This document shows positions 10,229-21,567 of a stretch of 64,000 nucleotides of DNA, one piece after another. The position numbers were made by a program, and so were the translations under genes. The DNA is taken from assembly GCA_030512335.1 (NCBI GenBank), contig JAULSU010000001.1, positions 6,696,001 to 6,760,000 of the forward strand, in the 5' to 3' direction. Position 1 is the first letter of the stretch. Each line of letters starts with the position of its first letter. A model generated the notes under the pieces. The model was not told the origin of the DNA. It saw nothing but the letters and a program-made list of their open reading frames with translations, and did no database searches. Source of the DNA: Immersiella caudata (lineage: Eukaryota; Ascomycota; Sordariomycetes; Sordariales; Lasiosphaeriaceae).

Positions 10229-11729
10229 TCAAAGCTTGACCTTGCGTCCTGTGAGCTTGTACCATATCACGGCCACAAGATCCTCCTTGAAGCGCTCCCA
10301 GGGGTTGCGGTTGAGATAATAGCTAAGCTCCCGGAAGCTGTACATCTCGCCCCAGCAGTCGCGGCCCCACTCGCAGCCGGCCATGTTGACGAGGAAGTCT
10401 CGGTCCTTCTTGTCGTAGTGTATCCTCGTGTCATTTCCGTTCTCCGAGCACGCGCCAGTCGGAAAGCTGTTAATCATCCGCTGCGGGAGGAACGCCGTGT
10501 GCTTGCGGATCCACGGTTGTGTGGTGTACAGCTGCTCGAGGGCATCTTGTTCTTTATGCTCCCATTCCATGTGCTTCTGCTCATATGCCACGGGATCCCA
10601 CCAAACGTCCAACAGGCGATCGATCCAAGGACTCCTGCGGACAAAGAATGACCCGAGGTTGAACCCAGAGCAATCCTGCGATAGGATCAGGTTGATGGAG
10701 TTTGGGTTTCCGTCGCCGACAGGGCTTCTTGACTCGGCGTCGAGGAAGGGGTCGCTGATGGGGTGGGTGATGTTCAGGGGGTTGTACTCATTGATATCGC
10801 GGTAGACATGTTTTTCAAGGTTGCTGAAGATGTGGTCCTGGAGCGAGTAGTTCGGCTCCATGATAAATGTGTTGAGGTCGAGCCACCAAATCCTGCGAAC
10901 CAGGGGTTAGACTAAGCCGGCAGGAAGCGCGAACAGAACGTGCGGGAGGCTTACCATTCGGCCTTGGGATATTTCCTCAGACTCGACCGGATGAAGTCGA
11001 CCTTCTCCCAACTCTCGCGCCACTCGTGAGCGTAGCGCTTCTTCGTGCTCATGTCCACGATCTCGAGATCATACCCCCAGGTGCCGACGTATTTTTTCTT
11101 GTTCCGTACCGAGTCTCTCTCGATGGCCCATTCTCGCGCACCCTTCCATTCCATGACACCGCCCCCAACATTGGCTGCTAGTATTATCACAAACTTCTCA
11201 CCCCCACCTAACCATGAGGTTCTTCGCCAGTAGTAGACGAGCGCTGAGAGGCGTTAGTAACCCTCGGTGTGCCGGCCGCATTCGGAGCTGACGACTTACG
11301 TGTGCTGTAGAACAGGATGATGGAAAGGATAAATAGCAACAAGATCATCAATCTTATCTTCATCTTCCTGCCCATCCGAGCCATGATGCCTCGTAACCTC
11401 CCGAGCAAGGGCACGTTCGGGCCAGACCACGAGCCGGTGCTGGGCTTGTCCTTTTTCTCGTCAGGGTAGAAGCTGCCGGCATTGAATCGGGGCAGACTGC
11501 TCGATAGACGGCGCATGTGGCGGGTGAAGAAGCCTTTATTCTGGGTCGAGAAGGACGGGTAGCCGCTGTCGCCAGCTCTCTTCTGTCTCGCAGACTCCCA
11601 CATGACTGGCGTTCCATTTGCGCCCGAGTATCCCCTCGTTGGACTCGACCGGCCGCTCGTGCTGATATTCAGTCCTGGACTTGACCAGCCTCCGCCGGGC
11701 ACAGGGGACGGGCTGCGTGACAAAGACAT
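10229..11729 (-). CDS. MNN10: Golgi alpha-mannosyltransferase, MNN10/GMA12 family (GT34)
   Basis: Three exons (11729–11300, 11243–10955, 10892–10229) give 460 residues. The 56- and 62-nt introns have GTAAGT/GTAAGC donors and CTAAC-type branch sites. The product is a type II Golgi protein: a Ser/Pro-rich cytosolic tail, a membrane anchor at about residues 126–141 (RLMILLLFILSIILFY), then a lumenal GT34 domain. The joined exons read through the family block AEW-IWWLDLNTFIM. The later CSGFNLGSFFVRRSPW and WYKLTGR blocks also fit the family. Yeast Mnn10 is a subunit of the alpha-1,6-mannan polymerase complex. A likely 5' UTR intron (11747–11916, donor GTACGT, acceptor CGCAG) ends 17 nt before the start codon, and for that reason the upstream extension of the open frame was not used. 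Confidence 0.88.
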
Positions 11730-14700
11730 GTCGGAATTGGGAGTGCCTGCGAAACGGGAGCGAAAGAACCGAGCCTTTCTGTCAGCACCGCTACCACACA
11801 ACGCTGCTACGAGCAGCTCGTACCACGCAGCTCCACTCCAGACCTGCTGGTTCCCGGAGGATCGCAACACGAGCTTCGTTTGGCGGGGTGGGACAAAAAT
11901 GGGAATGGACACGTACCTGGGATAGGCGAAAGTCGAGAGGCTCGGGGCTGAAGACCGGCACCCAGTTGCGCCTCCGACCACTTGCGATCGTCCAATCGGG
12001 CGGCGGGCGCTGCAGCCGATGACCGTCTTCGGTGGTGTTGCGAAGTCGGCCGTTCGCTGGACGATGAGGAGCCTTTTGGCTTGAGGGTCGCCAGCGTGGA
12101 AACCGGCGGGGGTGCAACCAGATGGCGCTTTCGAGCCGTCCGGTTACTACTTGGCGGCGCAGGTACTGCAAGTAGGGTTGTAGGTAGCGAGCTACAGAGT
12201 CAAGGTGAAGAGGCGTGTCGTGCAGCGGCCCTTCGGTCCTCCCCGTTGAGTCTCGGGAGCGTGCAGGTGGGCGAAACGGGATAAAGGGAAAGGCGGCGCC
12301 TTCGTTTCGTGTCTTTCTCTGACGCAGCAGAGAGCCCGGAGGCGTCTGTCGTGGCGCCGTCGCTGGCAAGGGAGTTCGGGGCCTAGCAATCAATGGCAAA
12401 ACGGCTGCCCGTGGGTGTGCGAGCTTTCGGTCGGGCTTGTTCTGTAAACCGTGTCTGCCCGGATCTGGGCACTGCCGATACCGTCTCCGTTTGCCGGACT
12501 TGTTGCTAGGGAGCGGAAACCAGGGCGAAGGGATCGTAAGGTAGGTACTTCAGGATCACCGTGCCGGAGGATCACTGGAGAAGCTATTGCATCGCAAATA
12601 TGGCACCCAAGGCGTGTTTACAGGTGGAGAGAAACTTGGAATAGGGGATGGAGTGGCCAAATCATCCAGATTGCCGAACTGTTCATATTTTTTTTTCCTC
12701 GTCTGTTTCGACAAAGTTCAGGGTGGGTGTCCCGCATTTTTGCCATATTGACCCCAGTTTGCCAATGATACATATCCCTCCCAATTTCATGGATCACTTT
12801 GATGAGGGCCAAACGCAAGGCGCTTTGCGCTTCTGCAATTCCCCGGCGCTCAAGGCACTGGAATTGCAGTGCAATGACTGGCAGGACCAGGCGCATGGAT
12901 GCCAGATAGGAGAGTCGCAATCTTTGTACCGTTGACCCAAACACCGCTCAGGACCAAACGACCTGCAAGCCTGTCCCGGCGCTCGAGCGGAAAGCGCACC
13001 TAGCGCCCGCATGTCGCACACAGGTGGGGGCAAGATAGCGTTGGTGCTAAGCAACGCTGCATCCTATAAAGATCCTCTTTTGCCGTCTTGCCTTCCATTC
13101 CAGGTTCTTAGGTTGTGTCCATTAGGTCAGGGGGGCACTGTCGGCCAAGGGCCTCAAGGTGTCCTCCCGTCGAGCTACCCCAGCACAGGGTTCACGAAGT
13201 AAGGTAGTATGTGGGCCAATAAACGACATTAGTTGCTTACTGTACCGGCCAGGAACAGCTGAGGAAAGATGGTGAGCAAACAGCGAGTGAGCACGCGAGC
13301 AGAGGCCTCTGCTTTGCAGTCCATTTTATCTTCTGAGCAAGTTTCCAGAGGGGAGAGCGCGGTTGGAGTGTGGGCCGATCGGTGGCTTGATCAGCGCAAA
13401 ACTCCCAGACTTTCGGCGCCAACACGCTCTGGAATCCAGGGGCCCAGGTTCGCCCTCACTTCGGGTTGTTCCCCATACGGTATGGCGTAATCAAAGCCCA
13501 GACCATTCGACACGATGCACTGGGGCCTTGGCGGTGCATGGCAAGATTGGAGCTCTTGGCTCGTGGTCTTGGTTTCAACACGTAAGCCACAATTCGTGTT
13601 GAGCGTTTCCCCTGAAATAAAATCCTCTGTGCTCAACTTGCAAAGAGAGATGATGTTGCCCAGCGTCTTGCTGTTGAGCCCTGGAAGTTGAGATCTGGAG
13701 ATGTGTCCCTGAACCAGGTCAGCATCTTATCCGATCGCGTGGGGGTCAACCTGAGGTGCGTGATCGCGGATCCGATCCTTCAGGTTCTTCGGCTCCCAGG
13801 CAAAGGGCCTTCAGCTCCGAGTTTCTTACACAGGATCGGCATTAATCCGCGGAACTCTGCCTAGAGTTGATAGCTGCTTCTCTATGCAAACTAGATGGGT
13901 TATTTGGTAGCAATATTACGGCACTAACTCTCCTCCTTTCGAGTGCCGTAGCGGCATTTTGGTTGGCTACGACCGGTTGAATGCAGAGTGCGAAGAGTGC
14001 GGAGAATATTAATTCAATGTGCGGTGCTCAATTGAGAATTAGCGTCACGTGCTGATGACTTTTTACGGTCAAGTTTCCTGTTGCTCTGCGCATTCGCCTT
14101 CTCGTTGATGAGATAGGAGCGTTCGGGGGTTGTCGACTGGACCTGTCGGCCTGCCGTTCTAGAACCCGGCGCGGAACGGAACCTCTGGTAAAACATAAGG
14201 CGTCCCTGCCATTAACGTCTGCCAATCGATACAGGATGACTCGGTTGGCCATTGGTGCCTGGCCATGACGTCGTTAGAATTGACCGAATCACACCGGGAA
14301 ACGCCGGCCAGCAAATGATGATTTTCGCAGATGGCTCTCCTACACTTAGTAAGCACTGTCCTTCGGCTTCTTTTCCTTTTTCTGTCCTAGACGGCGACGA
14401 CTTTCCCACGGCTATGCCATTGGTTCTCCTCAAGCTACCAGCGCGTAATGCGTTGAGACACAATAAGGCTGTGTCGTCGTGATGACAGGATGTATACCAT
14501 GCGCGAATACCTCGGCATGTAGAGATCTCACTCAGTGCCAGCGAAGGGAATCTAGATGGCCGAGCGTTTATCGTCCTGAGTGTCTCCTGACTTATTCATG
14601 GCCAAGCTCGACCCCTAACTTGAATCAGTCCACACTAGCGGGTACATATTGATCTATCACCTATGGTATGGCATTCGCGCTAGCCGCGACCTCATGGCAA

Positions 14701-15120
14701 TAGACAACCAGGTAGCTTTTGGTCAGATCTCGGTGCCGGCCGGCTACGGGAAGGTTGCGCATGCCTCGCTGCAACTGATGGCTGACGTATGCCCGGTTCT
14801 TTCGCTGGCGCCGCTGGAGCGGTGCGCTGTTGTCCGCTTGGATGAGAGCCGTGGGAGTCCTCCTCTTTCACCGCCCCTCCCCCCCCCAACGACCAATGAG
14901 GCACTAGCCCTCACCCTCTCGCACCGCGGGGCACCGTAAAGCCTGACCAAGAGCGGAGGGCGAGGGAATAAATGCTGGACACCGCCAGCCTGGAGCTTGG
15001 ATTCCTCTCCCAGCCCCTCGGCTTCGCAACATCGTCTTCGACATCTATTTAGTGCTGCCCTAGACCGCACCGGTGCCCCAAATACCCGCTTCATCTTTCG
15101 TGTCTCAGCTACCAAGCCAA
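11730..15120. other. Long intergenic region
   Basis: About 3.4 kb separates the 5' ends of two divergent genes, the MNN10-type gene and the small Cys-tailed gene. The first 190 bases hold the probable 5' UTR intron of the former. The remaining open frames are short, overlap on both strands and show no recognisable domain. Confidence 0.4.
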
Positions 15121-15374
15121 ATGCCTTCCGTCGATGCCCCGCAGCAACAACAGCCCATGGAGGCTATCCCTCTTGACAGCGTTGTCACTCAGCAGCCTGT
15201 AAGCCGCCCCTGAACAAGACCCCAACGACATGACGCAGCATTACATGCTCGAAATGTCTTCATCAGCTAACATGGTTCTAGGTAGCTGAGCCTCAGCCTG
15301 AGATGAACATGCGCGGTGGTTTTGTCGAAGAGTGCGATTGTTGCTGCTGTGGAGAGGAGTGTATCTGCTGCTGA
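15121..15374 (+). CDS. 56-residue protein with cysteine-rich tail
   Basis: Exon 1 (15121–15198) and exon 2 (15282–15374) flank an 83-nt intron with donor GTAAGC, branch site GCTAAC and acceptor TTCTAG, phase 0. The protein starts MPSVDAPQQQQPMEAIP. It has a Gln/Pro/Glu-rich N-terminal half without charge clusters, and ends EECDCCCCGEECICC, eight cysteines in the last 13 residues. There is no signal peptide or hydrophobic segment. The layout recalls small fungal and plant proteins with a Gln/Pro-rich head and a Cys-dense tail (CYSTM-like), but the hydrophobic residues of that module are missing. Metal binding or palmitoylation at the membrane are possible roles, both inferred. The ATG context (CCAAATG) and clean splice signals support a real gene. 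Confidence 0.65.
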
Positions 15375-17873
15375 GAGAGCACCACTCGGAGGATACCAAG
15401 GTACATTTCAGGGAGGGACCTCATCTAAAACTGCGGAGGCTCGATGACCTGGAGTTTGTGACGGATGATAGGAGACAGCAGAAGCGTTGACAGAGAGCCT
15501 TCTATTTCGCATTGAGTTTCGCAGACAGAGAATGGATATCTGGAATATCTGAACATGACCAACCCTGGGACTCTGTTGCTTCCTCAGCGAGGATGTGCCT
15601 GAGCTATTTCCGCTCACAGGAGATTCAGCACGTACTCTCGCGTAAATTATTACCCGCAAACCATAAAAACTCCAATACGATCCCCATCACTCTCCCATCC
15701 TCAAGTCAAATCTTCATTGCACCCGTCGAAGTCAATCTCGAAGATGACGTCCTCCAGCCGGTAAACCTTGGCGCCTTGGCTTCGAAATCTTGGCAAGATC
15801 TGTAAAAGCTTGGCTTTCTTGGCACGCCAAGACGCGTGTCGGATTGCGAGCTGAGCCCATCAGCGTTCCCCAGGATTTCGAGAAAAGGGTTGCCTGGTGC
15901 ATGCAGAGGTGCCTGTATACCTTACGCATCGGACGCAACTTCCCTTGTAAATTCGTTGATGCTGGTCACGGCCATGTAAGCGTAACCAGCAAACCTCGAA
16001 TGGAACACCAGCGAAAGAGAAACTCGTCAGGGACATCCGAGTGACAACTGCATTCCCCATTCCCAGCGGCTGCACGAGTGAACTTGGCATCACATTCCTC
16101 TTCCCCTCGTTGTGTTACGTATATCTCGGATCCGCCGAATGGTGGGCCGGCAGCAGCGGCAGTTGGCACCGTTGTGCATGGGTATCCAATGAAGATGAGG
16201 GGTTTCGAAACGACGACGGTTGCGAAGCGGGAAGGGAGAGGCTTTAATGGGATTGATTTTTTGGGGGGGGATGTGCTGGGAGGGTGATTCTCACCGCAGT
16301 CGCTACGATTTTATCGTGACATGGTGACTGGAGGAGAGATGTTGGGGTGGGTGGTTAGCGGCGGTGGACTGTGAGGGTTCTGGGAGGGTGTTGGCGCTAC
16401 GTTTTTTTGTTACCTCCTTGTGCCAGCTCTAATGGTGAGTTGTGCTGAGAGGTGGCTCTCATGGATGAGATTTCTGCACAGTGAGTGATCCAAATTATCC
16501 TGGTTGGAAGTTGATCATTTCACAGCATCCAAGCCGCTTGGCGTGGAGGTCTATGAAGTCCCACGGCCCGAGCATACGGAGACGAAGTCTTCCAGGTAAG
16601 GAATAAGCCTCTGTTTGTTAGGCTGCAGTCACAAACTGGCGCCCCGAGCTGCGAGGAGCACTGTGTGATGTTTCAAGTTTCCTCTGTCTGGCACTGCCGC
16701 ACCATTCCTATGCAGATGCCCCGGTGGCTGCCCATAGGTGAGATACCCGCTGTTGGTGGCCCCAAGCAACGGCTAGCCGTTTGGGATTGGTGTGTTCCGC
16801 CTGAACCGATGCTTCACGATGCGCCGGGTGTTGACTCAAGGAGGGAGGCTCTGCCAACGTCGTACAGATGCCGATTTTGGGGGCTGATCGGTGGACCGCC
16901 TTCAAAGCAAATCTGCTAGATGCGATATGCGGTTTTCATCTCTGGTTAGGTCAGATGGGCAAAAAGAAAGGATCCAACTCATCGTGGACTCTCTCGCGCA
17001 AAGGAAGTTTCGCGCGCTTATTTCTCTTGGCAGCCACCGTACTTTCGCTCCCTCGACTGGCCGCTTGGCGGGAAGCGACGAGCCGGGGTCGATTGGGCCG
17101 CGTTCCAAGAGGCCCGCGACAGCCGACCAATGGTGCGAGCTGAGATGCGACCAGGGGTAGCTGACGGATGGCCAATGAGCACACGAGGAGCTGCCGCTGA
17201 GCGCCTATTCCGCACGGCGAGACATTGCGCTCCATCAACCTTGAGCCACAGAGCGCGTAGGGTGAGGGGAAGGAAGACGCAAGGCCAACGAGGGCGGAGG
17301 CTGGTTGGAAGAGCTAGCCATTCATGGGAGAGGGATGGCGGAATGCTATGACTGTGGGTAATGGGTTGGTGCGGGTTGCGCTGGCAGGCAATCTGGATCC
17401 TGGAAGCCCGGGAGCGCGATGCCGTCAGGTGGGTGGCCGAGGTGGCCGTTCGTGTTTCTACTCCGCACCCTTCTCCTACGTCGAATTCCTCTCTTCTGAG
17501 CTCTCTTTTTGTTGTTTGGGTTTCGTAGTCGCCGAGAGGCGGGCTTTCATTGTGTTGAGTTTCTATTGTTCTTTGTTCCTGCCTCACGAGGACAATAGTC
17601 AACAGGCTATTTTGGGAAACTGTCCCAGCTTCCTTGTTCTTTGTCTACTCGCTCGAGTTTTATCGATTTTTTTAATGGTCCTTTGAGCTTCGCGAGCTTC
17701 TGGACGGCAAAACAGTTCGCTTCTTGAGCTATTTTCGAACCGCTTATCGTCGACGACGACGAATGTCACCATAATACGAAACCGCATACCTGAAGCTGAG
17801 ATCGCTTCATCCGGCCCCGACAGTAAATACGCCACTTACGAGTCGAGTCACCGCAGGGTGACACGTCAACACA
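15375..17873. other. Intergenic region with conflicting coding-like frames
   Basis: About 2.5 kb before the large membrane-protein gene. Between about 15700 and 16290 both strands carry natural-looking peptides. The minus strand has a segment that follows a good acceptor (TTTTACAG) and ends EIDFDGCNEDLT. The plus strand has a frame that ends GFNGIDFLGGDVLGG at 16287. Neither could be joined to a start codon. The remainder up to 17873 looks like promoter and 5' leader. Confidence 0.3.
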
Positions 17874-20800
17874 ATGGAGGATGGGTCAAGGACGCTTCAC
17901 AGCGGACGGCTCAACCCGCCGTTGGAAAGAACAACAGAGGAATGGGAGGACTGGGAAGATGACGATGAGCCTTTGACCCCGCTTAATGCCAGCAGCGGTG
18001 ATGGCCATCTCTTGAGCCGTGGTTCTGGACCTGGAAGGCCATCGCCGTCGCCCAGGAGAACAGCCTTTGCTTCCCGGCTATCAGTGGAAAGACCTGTACG
18101 CCCCAGGTCTCGACAGAGACAAAAGGCGCAGAATGCAAAGGCGGGAATCAGCTTGATCACTGACATGTCCAAATTTCGGCCGCAACAACTGAAGAACGAG
18201 AACCGAGTGAGCAGGACGGGGAGGTTCGTCGATGCCGCGGCGCTCAGTGCTTTGGAGGGAACGTCGGCGGCGCAGGAGAGCACATTTGCGTGGTTCAGAA
18301 AGAAGGGACAGAGCAGCAAGGTGAAGACGCCGGACAGGTTGGAGGTTGAACCACCACGGCGTGAGGACTTGTCACCCAGTGGAGGACCCATCATGATTGG
18401 GTTTGCCATGCCATCCGACTCCAATGTGGTGATCAGTCCGCAGACTGCGGTCGTGGAGAGCCCTGACGATTTCGGCCGTTATTTTGTTGGGGAGCCCGCC
18501 ACGGCCGTCTCAACGACAGCACCGGCTTCCGCCTGGTCTCCGGATAGCGATGATCTGAGGGCCTCCCAGAGGGTCACCGGAGCCGAGGGCCTGGGAAATG
18601 GCCGCGTCCCAGCAGTCCCATCTGTGCCGAAGGCGTATCGCAACACGGGTGCCACCACAGTCATACTCACTGATGACGAGGGGGAATCGCCGCGCAAGGC
18701 TAAAAGCTCGAAGAGGGACACGCGAGTCACCTCGGTTTTCCTCAGCGACGACGAGGACGACACATCGACACCAGTCACTCTGTTCGAGGAAGACGGCAGT
18801 CCAGGAGGAACGGTCCGGCGATCATTAAAGCAAAAAGGTCGTCAAAGGTCAGGAACGACAACAAGCTCGAGGTCACAGGGCTGGTGGGACCAAGTCATAA
18901 CTCCTTTCACCCGAACGCCAACTACGCCTCAGGGGGCCGATACAAAGGAGTCAGGCGGCTGGTGGAAGGACGCTGACAAGAAGACGGCCACGCCGACTTC
19001 GCCAAAATATAAATTCACTTTTCCTCCAGTGAAAGCCGCTTTGCCGACAAAGAAAACCGCACCTACAAAAGACCGGGTTGTCTCTCCCGTGGTCAAGGTA
19101 ACACCTCCGGCACCGGAACCCGCGATCCAGGAATACAAAGCCAAAGTCTCGGAAAAGCGTGTCGATGTCGACATCGCCGACCAAAGCTGCACCGTTGAAG
19201 CGTCGCATCGGCCACCCCGAATCGTCGTCCAGGCCGCTTCACCACCACTGAGCTCCTCGCCAGAGTCCATGGCCGCCCCACCCCGCGCGCGTGTACGACC
19301 TGCAAAAAACGCAACAGTTGAGGGCGAAGACGACCACGACCATAAACAAGCCACCGAGCTCCCTCCTCCCTACTCACCGCCGTCGCAGAAGCACAACGTC
19401 CGCTATCAAGTCGTGCTGCCTCCTGGCCACCCCCGAAACAACCAAATGGGTAACCCCTATTACAATATGTATCCGCCCTCGCCGGGCCCGGTATCTCCCG
19501 GCCTGTCGAGAACGATGACCTCGCAAGGCGCTATCGGTCTACGAAACGTACCTTCAAATCCACAGCTCGTCGACACATCGGAGCCCCGCTCCGCATACAT
19601 GCCAGACAGGCCGCTTGGCTCCTACCGACCAGCCGATAATCTGCCCTCAGTCGGCAGCGACGGCATGAGACAGAAGGCTGAGCGGAAGCGCCGCCGGTAT
19701 GAGCAAGAGGATGCTGTCGCGTACAGAGCCGGAAGAGCCTGGGGCGGCCGCGGTTGCTGCATCCCGCTCACTGCTTGCTTTGGCAGGCCGGGGCGAGAGG
19801 GAAGAAAGCGCAGACGCATCTGTTTGTGCATCGGCGTCATGATCATCATCTTGATCGTGCTGGCCATCGCCCTTCCGCTGACCGTGTTCCGCAGCAAGCG
19901 GGGTACGGATTCGACGCCGCCCTCGCAGTTTCTCAACCTCACCAACTTCCCGCCGATGCCCACAGGCATCAACACCGTGGCAGGCACCGAGTCCATAGCC
20001 ACTGGCGGCTGTGTTACGCCCCCGACCCTATGGAGCTGCTCGCTGCCCAAGGAGCAGGCCTCGGACGCGGCTCCCTACGATCCCAGCCAGCCGAGCTTCA
20101 TCCTCCAGATCCAATTCGATAACAGCACCCGCCAGCTGTGGAACACGCCCGAGCCGACGCTGACCGCTAGGAACGGCCCTGTTGGCATCGCCTCGTATCT
20201 CCAACAGCTCGTCCGTCGCCAGGCCAACAGCATCAACCCTGGCTTCCGGCCCAACCCACCGCCTCCCAACCTCAGGGAGATCTTTTTCCTCGGAAACTCT
20301 ACCGACGGCGTCGTCTCACCCTCCAAAGCTGGCGAGCCCACCCCTTTTTACATCTCCATTCTCCGCTCCGCCGACGATGCCCGCGGCCCGACCGTTCTCA
20401 ACCGCCGCCAATCCTCCGGCACTCCAACCAACTCTACACCACCACCATTCGCTTCCTTTCTCCCTCCTCCTGTCCTCGCCCCCGATGGCACCGCAGCCCC
20501 CGCAGTCCTCCTCCCCTTCCCTGAGCAACAGCCCCTCCGCCTCTACGACCGCGGCCTCCCCACGGAGCGCTATGCCTTCTACACCTATTTCGACAAATCC
20601 ACCTTCCTCAAATCCGTCGTCCCCCTCGACCGCAACTCCCCTAGTCCCGTCCCCGCCGATCTCAACGGCGGCGCCCTCAAAACTGAAGCCAACTTCATCA
20701 TCACCTGGCTCCAAACCCGCTACAAAGTCGAGATCTGGACCCGCAGGGACAACCTCGCGCGCTTGCTCACCGATAGTTCCAGGGATGCGGGTAATACCAC

Positions 20801-21077
20801 TCGCCCCGGTAGCTTCCCGTATCCGGTGACCATCACGCTGGATACACACGGTGGCCAGCCGCAAAAGAAGTTTGCGTTTGTGAGAGGTGTGGATGAAAGG
20901 CAAAGGGTGGCCGAGAGAGATCCGAAGTTTGTGATCAATGACATGGCCACAAGAGGAGATTTGGTGAACGGGCAAGGGAGCAGAGGATTTGACTCGACGC
21001 TGGGGGGCATGGATGGCGGCACGGGTGGCTGTAAGTGTGAGTTTGTGAATTGGGTTGGGGTGAATGGGGGGAGATAG
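17874..21077 (+). CDS. Large single-pass membrane protein with disordered N-terminus
   Basis: One uninterrupted exon encodes 1067 residues. Residues 1 to about 640 are low-complexity and charged: Asp/Glu patches, Ser/Pro motifs, and a PPPYSPPS segment. A strongly basic stretch (GRKRRR) is followed by one membrane segment at about 649–671 (ICLCIGVMIIILIVLAIALPLTVF). The C-terminal 400 residues include several potential N-glycosylation sites and conserved-looking blocks (REIFFLGNSTDG, LPTERYAFYTYFDKSTF). The basic residues before the membrane segment suggest a cytosolic N-terminus and a lumenal or outside C-terminus. From memory, such fungal proteins are often labelled 'glycoprotease family protein', yet no protease motif is visible. 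The gene lies head-to-tail with QRI7, a true glycoprotease-family member. Function is unknown. Confidence 0.85.
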   Translation: MEDGSRTLHSGRLNPPLERTTEEWEDWEDDDEPLTPLNASSGDGHLLSRGSGPGRPSPSPRRTAFASRLSVERPVRPRSRQRQKAQNAKAGISLITDMSKFRPQQLKNENRVSRTGRFVDAAALSALEGTSAAQESTFAWFRKKGQSSKVKTPDRLEVEPPRREDLSPSGGPIMIGFAMPSDSNVVISPQTAVVESPDDFGRYFVGEPATAVSTTAPASAWSPDSDDLRASQRVTGAEGLGNGRVPAVPSVPKAYRNTGATTVILTDDEGESPRKAKSSKRDTRVTSVFLSDDEDDTSTPVTLFEEDGSPGGTVRRSLKQKGRQRSGTTTSSRSQGWWDQVITPFTRTPTTPQGADTKESGGWWKDADKKTATPTSPKYKFTFPPVKAALPTKKTAPTKDRVVSPVVKVTPPAPEPAIQEYKAKVSEKRVDVDIADQSCTVEASHRPPRIVVQAASPPLSSSPESMAAPPRARVRPAKNATVEGEDDHDHKQATELPPPYSPPSQKHNVRYQVVLPPGHPRNNQMGNPYYNMYPPSPGPVSPGLSRTMTSQGAIGLRNVPSNPQLVDTSEPRSAYMPDRPLGSYRPADNLPSVGSDGMRQKAERKRRRYEQEDAVAYRAGRAWGGRGCCIPLTACFGRPGREGRKRRRICLCIGVMIIILIVLAIALPLTVFRSKRGTDSTPPSQFLNLTNFPPMPTGINTVAGTESIATGGCVTPPTLWSCSLPKEQASDAAPYDPSQPSFILQIQFDNSTRQLWNTPEPTLTARNGPVGIASYLQQLVRRQANSINPGFRPNPPPPNLREIFFLGNSTDGVVSPSKAGEPTPFYISILRSADDARGPTVLNRRQSSGTPTNSTPPPFASFLPPPVLAPDGTAAPAVLLPFPEQQPLRLYDRGLPTERYAFYTYFDKSTFLKSVVPLDRNSPSPVPADLNGGALKTEANFIITWLQTRYKVEIWTRRDNLARLLTDSSRDAGNTTRPGSFPYPVTITLDTHGGQPQKKFAFVRGVDERQRVAERDPKFVINDMATRGDLVNGQGSRGFDSTLGGMDGGTGGCKCEFVNWVGVNGGR

Positions 21078-21567
21078 CAGACGCGCACCTTGTCCCAAGA
21101 AGGGGCTGGATGGGCAGATGGATGGAAGAAACTACCGAGCCAGATCTTGGTTTCATTTGTCTTGTTTTGTAATTATCATGGTCATTCATGGATGCACTGC
21201 ATGGGTGGAGTTTGGCGGGGTTCTGTGAGTTGGAAGAGAGCATTTTCTGAAGTTGGCAATTTGAAAATGAGATGATATTTATGAAAACGGCACCTTCCAC
21301 TGAGATTGCGATATTTGAGAGCAATATATGAGTGAGAGGGTTGGGGATGGTAGTGAAGCGAAGAAGACTGATGGGTTGTTTGGGTTGGGTGCAGGGGTCT
21401 GGTCAGCTGGCGCCACCTGGCGGTTTTTCAACATCAGAATTGAACTTTCATGAAGATTCTCGCACGCGTGGCTCTTCGACGGCGGGGATTAACGGGCCAC
21501 GGAGAGACCTGATGATTAATCTAATTTTTTTTTAAATTTTTTTTTGATGTTTAATGAGATCCAAAGA
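21078..21567. other. Intergenic, tandem genes
   Basis: About 490 bp between the membrane-protein gene and QRI7. It contains a poly-T-rich stretch at about 21526–21543, just before the QRI7 start, typical of a fungal core promoter or leader. Confidence 0.5.

Noticed and set aside
20316..21098. 260-codon open frame on the minus strand opposite the membrane-protein gene
   Set aside because: It lies entirely antisense to a long natural frame whose codons are C-ending. Its Gly/Glu/Val-rich composition is the expected mirror.
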